From assembly GCA_964611125.1 (NCBI GenBank), contig CAZSZO010000004.1, forward strand, positions 62,001-126,000: a stretch of DNA of 64,000 nt, given 5' to 3'. The stretch is from JAEUIX01 sp964611125. Its GTDB lineage: Bacteria > Planctomycetota > Phycisphaerae > Phycisphaerales > UBA1924. The position numbers and the translations under genes are program-made. Every line of letters begins with the position of its first letter. The stretch's first letter is position 1. Below are positions 33,588 to 40,711 of this stretch, in pieces. The notes under the pieces were generated by a model. That model was not told the origin of the DNA, ran no database searches, and saw only the letters and a program-made list of their open reading frames with translations.

Positions 33588-34499
33588 CTACTTCTTGGCC
33601 TTGTCGAAAAACGCCCGGATCGCGGCCCGCCCGGCCTCGGTGTGCCGCAAGCGGTTCAGCTCTGTCCGCTCCACCTCCAGCGCCGCGGGCCACCCCGCTT
33701 CGAGCCCCGCGCCCACCGCGCGGGCCACCGCCTGGGCCGCATCGGTCTTGGGCAGCGCATCGCGAACCTGCATGTACGCCTGCATCACCCGATTGACCCG
33801 GTCGTGCCGGCCGATCCAGTGCAGCGGGAATCCGTCGCGCCGGGCCCCGATGCACTGGCGGTTGGCCGTCAGCCACGCCGCAGCGGTGGGGATGAGCTCC
33901 TCGGGGCTTGGCGCGGCGCGCTCGATGAGCTGGATCTTGATGGCCTCGTCGATGGTCATGGTCTGGCCGAGGGCCGTGCGGCGGATGGCCTCGCCGGGGT
34001 CCATGCGGGCCGGGAGCAGGTTCGTCCCGCCCCAGCCCGGGCAGATCGACAGTCCGGCCTCCGGAAGCCCGATGGGGTATGGCCGCCCGGGCTGGCCGTC
34101 CTTGGCCGGCGGGGGCGCGGCGACCAGCCCGTCGCAGTGCATGGCGATCTCGAGCCCGCCGCCCAGCACCGCGCCGTTGATCGCGGCCACGGTGGGGATG
34201 CTCAACCTTGGCAGCATGCCGAAGACCCGCTGCCCAAAGGCCAGATACGCCTCGAGCTGCGCGACATCGAGCGACTCGATCTGCTTGAGATCGGCCCCCG
34301 CGATGAACACCCGCGGCGAGCCCGACGCGAGGATCAGCCCCGCGCAATCTCGCGGCAGGGTGTTCAGCGACGCTTCGATCCGCTGGATCAGGGCCAGGTC
34401 GAGCACCACCATCGGCCCTTGGTTGGGCTCGAGGGTGAGCACATAGAACCCGGGGTGGGTCGCGATGGATGAAAACGCAAAGGGCGCGGCGGTGGTCAT
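33588..34499 (-). CDS. enoyl-CoA hydratase/isomerase family protein
   Basis: A crotonase-fold protein of 303 residues. FIAGADLKQIE forms one side of the oxyanion hole and AVLGGGLEIAMHCD the other. Both catalytic glutamates of hydratases are present (GGGLE and LPEAG). The extra length is an insert after the second motif region and a longer C-terminus ending with a helix and lysines, as in trifunctional-enzyme-like hydratases. It is the last gene of a four-gene minus-strand operon headed by HMG-CoA lyase and probably hydrates an enoyl-CoA of branched-chain or fatty acid breakdown. The specific substrate is not determinable. Confidence 0.85.
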   Translation of the reverse strand: MTTAAPFAFSSIATHPGFYVLTLEPNQGPMVVLDLALIQRIEASLNTLPRDCAGLILASGSPRVFIAGADLKQIESLDVAQLEAYLAFGQRVFGMLPRLSIPTVAAINGAVLGGGLEIAMHCDGLVAAPPPAKDGQPGRPYPIGLPEAGLSICPGWGGTNLLPARMDPGEAIRRTALGQTMTIDEAIKIQLIERAAPSPEELIPTAAAWLTANRQCIGARRDGFPLHWIGRHDRVNRVMQAYMQVRDALPKTDAAQAVARAVGAGLEAGWPAALEVERTELNRLRHTEAGRAAIRAFFDKAKK

Positions 34500-34578
34500 G
34501 AAGGAGATTAGGGGCTTTCGCCCTGCCGGGGCCGGGGCGAGAAGACCGGGGACCGGCGGGGCGAGAGGTTGGCGCCGG

Positions 34579-35346
34579 TCAGGCCGCTCCGAGCTTCGAA
34601 CGCAGCATCGCCTGCGACTCGGGCGTGTTGAGCACCTGAGCCGACAGTTCCGCTGCTTTGCGCAGCACCGTCAGGTCCAGCGAGCCGTCGACCTGGTTGA
34701 GCAGGGCCTTGGTCGCGGCGAGGGCGTGCGGGGCGCCCGCGGCGAGGCGCTGGGCCAGCGCCTCGGCGGCGGGGGCGAGCTCGGGGAGCGTCGGTACGAG
34801 CTGCGTCACCATCCCCAGCGCGTAGGCCTCGCTCCCGGACATCAAGCCGCCCGAAAGCAACACCCTTCGGGCCGGGCCGAAGCCGATCTTCTTGCACAGC
34901 CACGGCGCCACCACCGCGGGGCACACGCCAAGGTCCACCTCCGGGAAGCCCATCTTGGCGTCGCCATGCGTGATCGACAGATCGCAGACGGTGGTGAGGC
35001 CGCAGCCCCCGCCGATCGCGGCTCCGTTCACCACCGCCAGCGTCACGAGCGGCAGGGAACGGATCTTGAACGTCAGCTCCGCCAGCGACATCAGCAGCCG
35101 GGCCGAGGTGTCGGGGTTGCCGAGGACCAGCTTCAGGTCCATCCCCGCGCAGAAGGCCTTGCCGGCGCCGGTGATCAACAGCACCGTCGCTCCTCCGAGA
35201 CCCGAGTCCGCCCCGTCGGCCAGACGGTCGACGCAGGCGTGCAGATCCGCGAGCAGGTCGAGCGAGAGGGCGTTGCGGGCCTCGGGTCGGTTGAGCGTGA
35301 GCCGGGCGATGCGGTCAGCGACAGTGAGCGTGGCGAGGGTGGGCAT
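34579..35346 (-). CDS. enoyl-CoA hydratase family protein (possible methylglutaconyl-CoA hydratase)
   Basis: A 255-residue crotonase. The first oxyanion-hole motif is FCAGMDLK, the second AAIGGGCGLTTVCDL. Of the two hydratase glutamates only the second is retained (FPEVDLG); the first position is Gly. Methylglutaconyl-CoA hydratases of leucine breakdown and several isomerases share this arrangement, which fits the HMG-CoA lyase gene two positions upstream. It starts with ATG at 35346, after a G-rich spacer of about 96 bases. Confidence 0.82.
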   Translation of the reverse strand: MPTLATLTVADRIARLTLNRPEARNALSLDLLADLHACVDRLADGADSGLGGATVLLITGAGKAFCAGMDLKLVLGNPDTSARLLMSLAELTFKIRSLPLVTLAVVNGAAIGGGCGLTTVCDLSITHGDAKMGFPEVDLGVCPAVVAPWLCKKIGFGPARRVLLSGGLMSGSEAYALGMVTQLVPTLPELAPAAEALAQRLAAGAPHALAATKALLNQVDGSLDLTVLRKAAELSAQVLNTPESQAMLRSKLGAA

Positions 35347-35442
35347 TGGTGTTGGCCAGAGTGGGGCGGGGGGCGAGGGCTGGGGCCAAGTGTGGGGGGC
35401 GAGGGTGGGGGTGGCCGAGGGTGGTTGCGGGCAGTTCCGCCA

Positions 35443-36213
35443 TCAGCGGGCGAACATCGCCGCGAGGCGCTCGCGGCATTCGGGGGTGTCGGCGGTGGCG
35501 AGCGAAGCGGCAAGAGCCCGCCCACCCCAAGCTTCCGCCCCGCTGAGATCGGCCACCAGCCGCTTGGTGGCCGCGAAAGCGTGGCGCGGCTTGGCCGCGA
35601 GGGCCCGGCAGATGCGCAGGGCCTTGGGCCCGACATCTTCGGGAATGTCGCATAGCTCATGAAGCAGGCCGACGCGCCGGGCCTCTTCGCCGCTGAGCAG
35701 GCCGCTGTCAAGCAGCCGCTCGCGGGCGGCGCCGTCATTCAGCATCGTCCGCAAGTAGGGAAACGACACGGCCGGGGACAGGCCGATCCGCACCACCGGG
35801 TAGCCGTACTGCCCGGCATGATCGCCTACGACCACGTCCCCCGCGCCAAGCAGCGCGGCGCCGCCCGCCAGGGCCGCGCCATGCGCGGCGATCACCACCG
35901 GGTGGCTCCGCCGGTTCAGGCGCGCGATCGTGTCGGCAAGTTGCGTCAGGAGGGTGGCGAGCGTGCCCGGACGCTCCAGGGCGAGCTTGAGGTCAAATCC
36001 GCCGCAGAAGACCGGCCCATCGCCGGCCAGCACCAGGCCGTCGATCGCGTCCTCGGCGGGCATGACCCGCCACAGCTGCTCGAACATCTCGGGGGTCATC
36101 GCGTTTCGCTTGGCGGGGCGCGAGAGCACCACCACGGCAAGGCGCCCGTGGGTCTCCACGCGGACAAGCTCGGCGGGCGGGGTCGGGGGGGACGGGGGCG
36201 GGGGCGTCGTCAT
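35443..36213 (-). CDS. crotonase-fold protein lacking both catalytic glutamates
   Basis: A 256-residue member of the crotonase superfamily. The oxyanion motif FCGGFDLK and GAALAGGAALLGAGDVV are present, but the positions of the two hydratase glutamates read Ala (GGAAL) and Val (YPVVRIGLSP). The fold and CoA binding should be kept while hydration by the classic mechanism is unlikely. Its ATG overlaps the stop of the HMG-CoA lyase gene (ATGA), so the two are coupled and it may act on the same pathway or assist the lyase. The N-terminus has a Pro-rich stretch. Confidence 0.78.
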   Translation of the reverse strand: MTTPPPPSPPTPPAELVRVETHGRLAVVVLSRPAKRNAMTPEMFEQLWRVMPAEDAIDGLVLAGDGPVFCGGFDLKLALERPGTLATLLTQLADTIARLNRRSHPVVIAAHGAALAGGAALLGAGDVVVGDHAGQYGYPVVRIGLSPAVSFPYLRTMLNDGAARERLLDSGLLSGEEARRVGLLHELCDIPEDVGPKALRICRALAAKPRHAFAATKRLVADLSGAEAWGGRALAASLATADTPECRERLAAMFAR

Positions 36214-37187
36214 GAGTGGGCCTGCGGGCTGCGAGACTGGGCGACCAGATCGCGCGCGAGCCCCGCCGCGCGGCCGAGGGCCAGGAGATCGACGCCGGTG
36301 GCGAAGCCGGCCTGGTGGACCGCGGCGACGAGCGCCTCGCTGCTGATGTTGCCGGGGGCGCGGGTGAGCGAGCCGTCGGGCGCCGTGGTGCTGGCGTAGG
36401 GGCAGCCGCCCAGGCCCGCCACCGAGCCGTCGAACGATCGGACGCCCATCTCCAGGGCTGCGAGCACGCACGCCGGGGCGTGGCCAAAGGTGTCGTGAAG
36501 GTGCAGCGTCAGCGTCGCCAGGGGCAGCCTGCGGGCGTAGGTCTCGAGCACTCGGCGTGTGGACTCGGGCGTGGCCTTGCCGATGGTGTCGCCCAGATCG
36601 ATCTCATCCACGCCGAGGTCGGCGAGGGCCGCACTGACCTCCGCCACGCGCTCCGGGGCGATGGGTCCCTCAAAGGGGCACTCGATGACGCAGGAGACGT
36701 ACCCGCGCGTGCGCAGGCCAGCCCGTCGGGCCAGCGCGAGCACGGGCTTGAACCGCTCGAGCGCTTCGCCGATGCTGACGCCGGTGTTCTTCCGGCTGAA
36801 GGTCTCCGATGCCGCGGTGAAGACCGAGGCCTTGCCAATCACCGGCCCGGCGCGGGCTTCGCCCCGGGCCGCGTCGTTGGCGTCGAGCAGCGACTGCATC
36901 CCGCGCTCGTTGGGCACCAAGGCCGAAAGGAGCGGGGGGGCCAGGAGCGGCTGGAGGGCTGACGAGTTCTTCGCAATCGCTCGCGCGACCAAGGCGACCA
37001 CCTCCGCAGCATCCCCCAGTTGGGGCACCCACTTGGGGCTGACGAAGCTCGTGACCTCGACCTCCGCGACGCCCGTCGCGCACAGCGCGAGCACCAGATC
37101 GGCCTTGCGGGCCGCAGGGATCACCCCGTGCTCGTTCTGCAGGCCGTCGCGCGGCGCGACATCAGTGATGCGGACGGATTCGGGCAT
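36210..37187 (-). CDS. hydroxymethylglutaryl-CoA lyase
   Basis: Splits HMG-CoA to acetoacetate and acetyl-CoA, the last step of leucine breakdown. The 325-residue TIM-barrel protein has APRDGLQNE (catalytic Arg and metal Asp), FVSPKWVPQL, LHLHDTFG (metal His pair) and the active-site cysteine in GLGGCPYA. It heads a minus-strand operon with three crotonases. The ATG at 37187 has TAGACT six bases upstream and no ribosome site, suggesting a leaderless message. A second TAGACT on the opposite strand serves the divergent zinc-ribbon gene. Confidence 0.95.
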   Translation of the reverse strand: MPESVRITDVAPRDGLQNEHGVIPAARKADLVLALCATGVAEVEVTSFVSPKWVPQLGDAAEVVALVARAIAKNSSALQPLLAPPLLSALVPNERGMQSLLDANDAARGEARAGPVIGKASVFTAASETFSRKNTGVSIGEALERFKPVLALARRAGLRTRGYVSCVIECPFEGPIAPERVAEVSAALADLGVDEIDLGDTIGKATPESTRRVLETYARRLPLATLTLHLHDTFGHAPACVLAALEMGVRSFDGSVAGLGGCPYASTTAPDGSLTRAPGNISSEALVAAVHQAGFATGVDLLALGRAAGLARDLVAQSRSPQAHS

Positions 37188-37193
37188 GGGGTG

Positions 37194-37199
37194 AGTCTA
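37194..37199 (-). promoter_or_regulatory. -10-like TAGACT, six bases before HMG-CoA lyase
   Basis: Minus strand TAGACT at leaderless spacing. It faces the plus-strand TAGACT at 37257-37262 across an 81-base divergent gap. Confidence 0.5.
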
Positions 37200-37256
37200 A
37201 CCCACTCGCCGGCGCCAATAGAGGGGCCTGGGCATGGCGGGCGGCGCGGGCTGTGG

Positions 37257-37262
37257 TAGACT
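37257..37262 (+). promoter_or_regulatory. extended -10 TGGTAGACT, six bases before the zinc-ribbon gene
   Basis: TGG precedes TAGACT (extended -10), and the ATG at 37269 follows after six bases. A leaderless transcript is inferred. Confidence 0.5.
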
Positions 37263-37268
37263 TCTTGC

Positions 37269-37628
37269 ATGTGCAACGAAATCTGCCCCGGCGGTGAGTG
37301 TCCTATTCAGATGGCCCTGTCGGTCCCCATGCACAACGCGGGCGTGACGTCGATCGCCTTGACGGCGGGCGGCGCCTCAATGCTCGCCATGGCCTTCAGC
37401 GTGCCCGTCCCCAAGGCCAGCTGCTGCGCCGCCTGCGGTTACGACCTTCAGGCCACCCAGCGCGTCTCGCCGATGTGCCCGGAGTGCGGGGCCACCGGCT
37501 CGGCCCTGCAAGAGGGCGCGGCGGTCGCCGCCCGCGGCCGGCGCGGCCGCCTGATGGGCTGGGCGGCGCTGATGCTCGTCGGCGGCGCGGCCTTTGGTGC
37601 GATGTCCATCGCCCAGTTGCTCGGCTGA
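37269..37628 (+). CDS. small membrane protein with zinc ribbon
   Basis: A 119-residue protein. CCAACGYDLQATQ...CPECG is a two-CxxC zinc ribbon of a type common in planctomycete proteins. A membrane span (GWAALMLVGGAAFGAMSIAQLL) ends the protein, and the N-terminal head is also Cys-rich (CNEICPGGEC). A hydrophobic stretch near residues 20-40 may be a second span. No enzymatic motif. It precedes a CPBP protease gene on the same strand by 139 bases. Confidence 0.7.
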   Translation: MCNEICPGGECPIQMALSVPMHNAGVTSIALTAGGASMLAMAFSVPVPKASCCAACGYDLQATQRVSPMCPECGATGSALQEGAAVAARGRRGRLMGWAALMLVGGAAFGAMSIAQLLG

Positions 37629-37767
37629 GGGCTTGCCTGAGCTCCCCTTTGGGTCCGGTGCGCGTGAAGGCTGCGTGATCGGCCGACGTGGCCGCTCCGG
37701 CGGGTCTCGGCGCGGGTAATCTTGGTCCGTCTTTTCCAGACGCGATCACTTTTCCCGCCCGACGACG

Positions 37768-38601
37768 ATGGCCTCACCTCGAACCAACTCCGCCGGCCGC
37801 CCCACGCCGCGCCCCGTCAGCGATGACTACTGGGCTCTCTCATCGCGCCCGCTGCACAGCCTCGCCTTTCTGCTGCCGTTCGTGGTCGCCTTCGAGGCGG
37901 GGACGATCGCGTACCTGACTGACGACCGCTCGGGCCTGCAGCACACCATCAGGGCCAAGCGGCTGCTGGACCTGTTCTTCCAGAACTTCGGCGTCGCTGG
38001 GTTCATGGCGACGGGGTTCGCCATGCTCACGGTGCTGATGGTGTGGCAGATCCTCTCCAAGGACCGCTGGTTGGTCCGGCCGGTGGTGCTGGCGGGCATG
38101 GCTCTTGAGGCCTCACTCTGGGCCTTGCCGCTGCTGGTCTTCGGGCAGATCTTTCAGCGCGCGGCGACGGCGCTGGCGCTGGATGGCGGCGGGGCCGGCG
38201 GCGGCGTCTGGCCCGCGGTCACCCCGCTCGCCGAGGGCGCTGTCTCGCTGTTGCAGATGCCCTGGCAGGCCCGCGCCACCATCGCCATCGGCGCGGGCAT
38301 CTACGAGGAGATGCTCTTCCGCCTGGTGGGCATGGCGGTGCTGCACTTCATCGTCAAGGACCTGCTGCTGGCCAAGGAGATGGTCGCGCGGGTGATCGCC
38401 GTCGTCGGCTCGGCCGCGGCGTTCGCGGCCTATCACGATGTCTCCATGCTCGCCCAGCCCGACAAGTGGGCGGCGCTGTCGTTTTACTTCGCCGCGGGGG
38501 TCTATTTCGGCGTCATCTACCTCGGGCGCGGCTTCGGCATCGTGGTGGCGGCCCACGCGGTCTACGACATCCTGGCGCTGGTGGTCTTCGTGCAGCGCTG
38601 A
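37768..38601 (+). CDS. CPBP-family intramembrane metalloprotease
   Basis: A 277-residue multi-span protein. The family motifs are GIYEEMLFRL (EExxxR), AAYHD (about 40 residues further on) and VVAAHAVYDILAL (HxxxD/N), which form the glutamic/metal site of CAAX-prenyl-protease-like enzymes. Such proteins process or bind membrane peptides, and some give self-immunity to bacteriocins; no substrate can be assigned here. About six hydrophobic spans are visible from residue 30. No ribosome site is clear before the ATG. Confidence 0.87.
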   Translation: MASPRTNSAGRPTPRPVSDDYWALSSRPLHSLAFLLPFVVAFEAGTIAYLTDDRSGLQHTIRAKRLLDLFFQNFGVAGFMATGFAMLTVLMVWQILSKDRWLVRPVVLAGMALEASLWALPLLVFGQIFQRAATALALDGGGAGGGVWPAVTPLAEGAVSLLQMPWQARATIAIGAGIYEEMLFRLVGMAVLHFIVKDLLLAKEMVARVIAVVGSAAAFAAYHDVSMLAQPDKWAALSFYFAAGVYFGVIYLGRGFGIVVAAHAVYDILALVVFVQR

Positions 38602-38610
38602 CGCGGCGGC

Positions 38611-38868
38611 TCAGTCCTCGTCTTCGTCACCGTCCGCCGCGCCCGCGGCAGGGTAGGCGTCGGCGCGCTCGTCGAGCCACCGCTGCTGGATCGTCTCGAG
38701 GATCTTCTCGTTCACCGCGTGACCCGCCTGGGCCTCAAATCCCGGCAGGGCCTCGACCATCTTGCGCAGCTCGACAAACCGCACCGACAGCGGATCGCGG
38801 CGCGGGTGCGCCTCGGCCAGCAGCTCGCCGATCAGGTCGACATCCAGCCAGTGAAACCGCTCGCCCAT
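38611..38868 (-). CDS. iscX: IscX-like Fe-S assembly protein
   Basis: An 85-residue acidic protein. FHWLDVDLIGELLAEAHPRRDPLSVRF and the later NEKILETIQQRWLDER match the small IscX/YfhJ family, which binds IscS and iron and modulates Fe-S cluster assembly. The tail is a run of Asp and Glu. The ATG at 38868 has AGGAA upstream; a longer frame overlapping the ferredoxin gene is rejected. It follows ferredoxin by 26 bases, the same fdx-iscX order as at the end of the proteobacterial isc operon. Confidence 0.88.
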   Translation of the reverse strand: MGERFHWLDVDLIGELLAEAHPRRDPLSVRFVELRKMVEALPGFEAQAGHAVNEKILETIQQRWLDERADAYPAAGAADGDEDED

Positions 38869-38894
38869 GGCCGAGTTCCTCCTCGCGGGCCCGA

Positions 38895-39284
38895 TCAGTG
38901 CGGAATCTCTTTCACAGCGTTGCGGTTCCAGGAAGGCACGCGGACGGTGATGGGTCCCTGCCGATCGATGGTGCACTGGCACGAGAGCCGGCTGTTCCGC
39001 TGGAGGCCCGGGGCCTCCTCCACGCGGTCCTCCTCGGCCTCGGTCGCCTCACTCAGGCAGTCCGACCCCTGCTCAACGTAGATGTGGCAGGTCGAGCACG
39101 CGCACACGCCTCCGCAGGCGTGCTCGATGTTGATCCCGTTGGCCAGGGCCACCTCCAGCAGGTTCATGCCCGGGTTGGCGTGCGCAACCGCCTCGGGGCC
39201 CCGCTGGCCGAGTCCTTCCGGGTCCTCCATGAGGAACTTGACGGTCATCTTGGCGGTCTTGGGGTCCACGGGTCGAACGTGCAT
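38895..39284 (-). CDS. fdx: [2Fe-2S] ferredoxin (isc type)
   Basis: A 129-residue adrenodoxin-like ferredoxin. The cluster cysteines are in CGGVCACSTCHIYV and, further on, LSCQC. The first set CxxxxxCxxC fits isc ferredoxins, which give electrons for Fe-S cluster assembly. The segment LLEVALANGINIEHACGG is the classic approach to the loop. ATG at 39284 has GAGGAG upstream. IscS, IscU, IscA and HscAB are not present here, so fdx-iscX is a detached pair. A gap of 140 bases separates it from argJ upstream. Confidence 0.92.
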   Translation of the reverse strand: MHVRPVDPKTAKMTVKFLMEDPEGLGQRGPEAVAHANPGMNLLEVALANGINIEHACGGVCACSTCHIYVEQGSDCLSEATEAEEDRVEEAPGLQRNSRLSCQCTIDRQGPITVRVPSWNRNAVKEIPH

Positions 39285-39424
39285 CGGGGGCGAACTCCTC
39301 AGTCGGCATCGGCGCGGCGGCGGGGCTGACACGCGGTCTCAATACCGCCGACCGATGGTATGGCCCCGGGGCCGCCGTCCTCCCCGCCGTCATTGGGCCC
39401 CTTCATCAGGTCCCCGCGCCCGGC

Positions 39425-40711
39425 TCAGGTCGTGTAGTCGGCGTTGATGCTGACGTACCGGGCCGACAGGTCGCAGCCGATCATCCAGGCGCTCCCGGGG
39501 CCGCGCCCCACCACCAGGTCGCACTCCACCCGCTTGGCGCTCATCGCCTCGGCCAGGCGCGGGTCCTCCAGGGCCGCCATCAGCGGGGCGCCCGCCCGGT
39601 AAACCTCCACGGGCCCGATCGTCAGCGAGGCCTCGGCAGGGTCGAAGGCGATCCCCGCGTTACCCGCCGCGGTGACAATCCGGCCCCAGTTGGGATCGCG
39701 TCCGTGGATCGCGCACTTCACCAGTGGGGAGTTCACGACCTCGCGGGCCATGGCCTCGGCCTCGCCCTCGCTGCGGGCCCCGCGGACCAGCACGCGGAAG
39801 GTTCGCGTGGCGCCCTCGCCATCGGCCACGATCTGCTCGGCCAGGTCCTCGCACAGGGCCTGGAGGGCCGCGCTGAAGGCCGCGAACCCCTCCGAGCCGG
39901 GCCGGAGCGGGGCCATCGGGCCCGCCGTCGAACTGCTGGCGCCGCCGGCCGCGCCGCTGGCCAGGCACACGAGCGTGTCGGAGCACGATGCGTGGTTGTC
40001 GACGCTGATGCGGTCAAACGACCGGCTTCCGGCCATCTCCACGGCTCGCTGCAGGTCCGGCGAGGCGACCGCGGCGTCGGTGGTGATGAACGCCAGCATC
40101 GTCGCCGAGGGCGGCGGCGGGCCCAGGGCCGAGTCGAGCCTCGGGGCGATCATGCCGCTCCCCTTGGCGATAGCGCCCAGGCGGACGGTCCGGCCGTCGA
40201 TCACGAGTTCACGTGAGGCTGTCTTGGGGACGAGGTCGGTCGTCATGATCGCCCCCGCGGCGGCCCGGTCGGCCGCGTCCCCACGGGCCAGCGATTGCGC
40301 GAGCCCCGGGATCGCCCGCAGGATCTTGTCAACCGGCAGCAAGCGGCCGATGACGCCGGTGGAGCTGGGGAGCACCTCATCGGCCTGGCATCCCAGGCGG
40401 GCGGCGACCTCGGCCATGCACGCGCGGGCGTCGGCCAGCCCGCGCTCGCCGGTGGCGGAGTTTGAGTTGCCCGCGTTCACGAGGATCGCCCGCTGCGGGC
40501 GCGCGGCGCCGGAGAGCACGCTTGCCCGCTGCTGGCGGCCGATGGCCACCGGCGCCCCGACGATGGCGTTGCGGGTGAACGAAGCGGCGGCCCCGGCGGT
40601 CAGGCCGGGCAGGTCGTTGCGCACGATCAGGGTCAGGTCCGGCTTGCCTGAGGGCTTGATCCCGGCGGTGGTCGCCGAGGCCCGGAAGCCGAGAGGTTGC
40701 GTCACGGTCAC
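39425..40711 (-). CDS. argJ: bifunctional ornithine acetyltransferase / N-acetylglutamate synthase
   Basis: ArgJ recycles the acetyl group between N-acetylornithine and glutamate in arginine biosynthesis. The 428-residue precursor is self-cleaved before the nucleophilic threonine in SATMLAFITTDA, giving alpha and beta chains. ILVNAGNSNSATGERG, LPSSTGVIG and AIAKGSGMIAP are further family signatures, and the C-terminal SAWMIGCDLSARYVSINADYTT is normal. The start is GTG at 40711, overlapping the lptD stop (GTGA). No other arg gene is adjacent. Confidence 0.97.
   Translation of the reverse strand: MTVTQPLGFRASATTAGIKPSGKPDLTLIVRNDLPGLTAGAAASFTRNAIVGAPVAIGRQQRASVLSGAARPQRAILVNAGNSNSATGERGLADARACMAEVAARLGCQADEVLPSSTGVIGRLLPVDKILRAIPGLAQSLARGDAADRAAAGAIMTTDLVPKTASRELVIDGRTVRLGAIAKGSGMIAPRLDSALGPPPPSATMLAFITTDAAVASPDLQRAVEMAGSRSFDRISVDNHASCSDTLVCLASGAAGGASSSTAGPMAPLRPGSEGFAAFSAALQALCEDLAEQIVADGEGATRTFRVLVRGARSEGEAEAMAREVVNSPLVKCAIHGRDPNWGRIVTAAGNAGIAFDPAEASLTIGPVEVYRAGAPLMAALEDPRLAEAMSAKRVECDLVVGRGPGSAWMIGCDLSARYVSINADYTT

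Noticed and set aside
37768..38601. CPBP protease as part of a bacteriocin locus
   Set aside because: No small double-glycine peptide or dedicated exporter is adjacent; the ABC-2 pair is 16 kb away.
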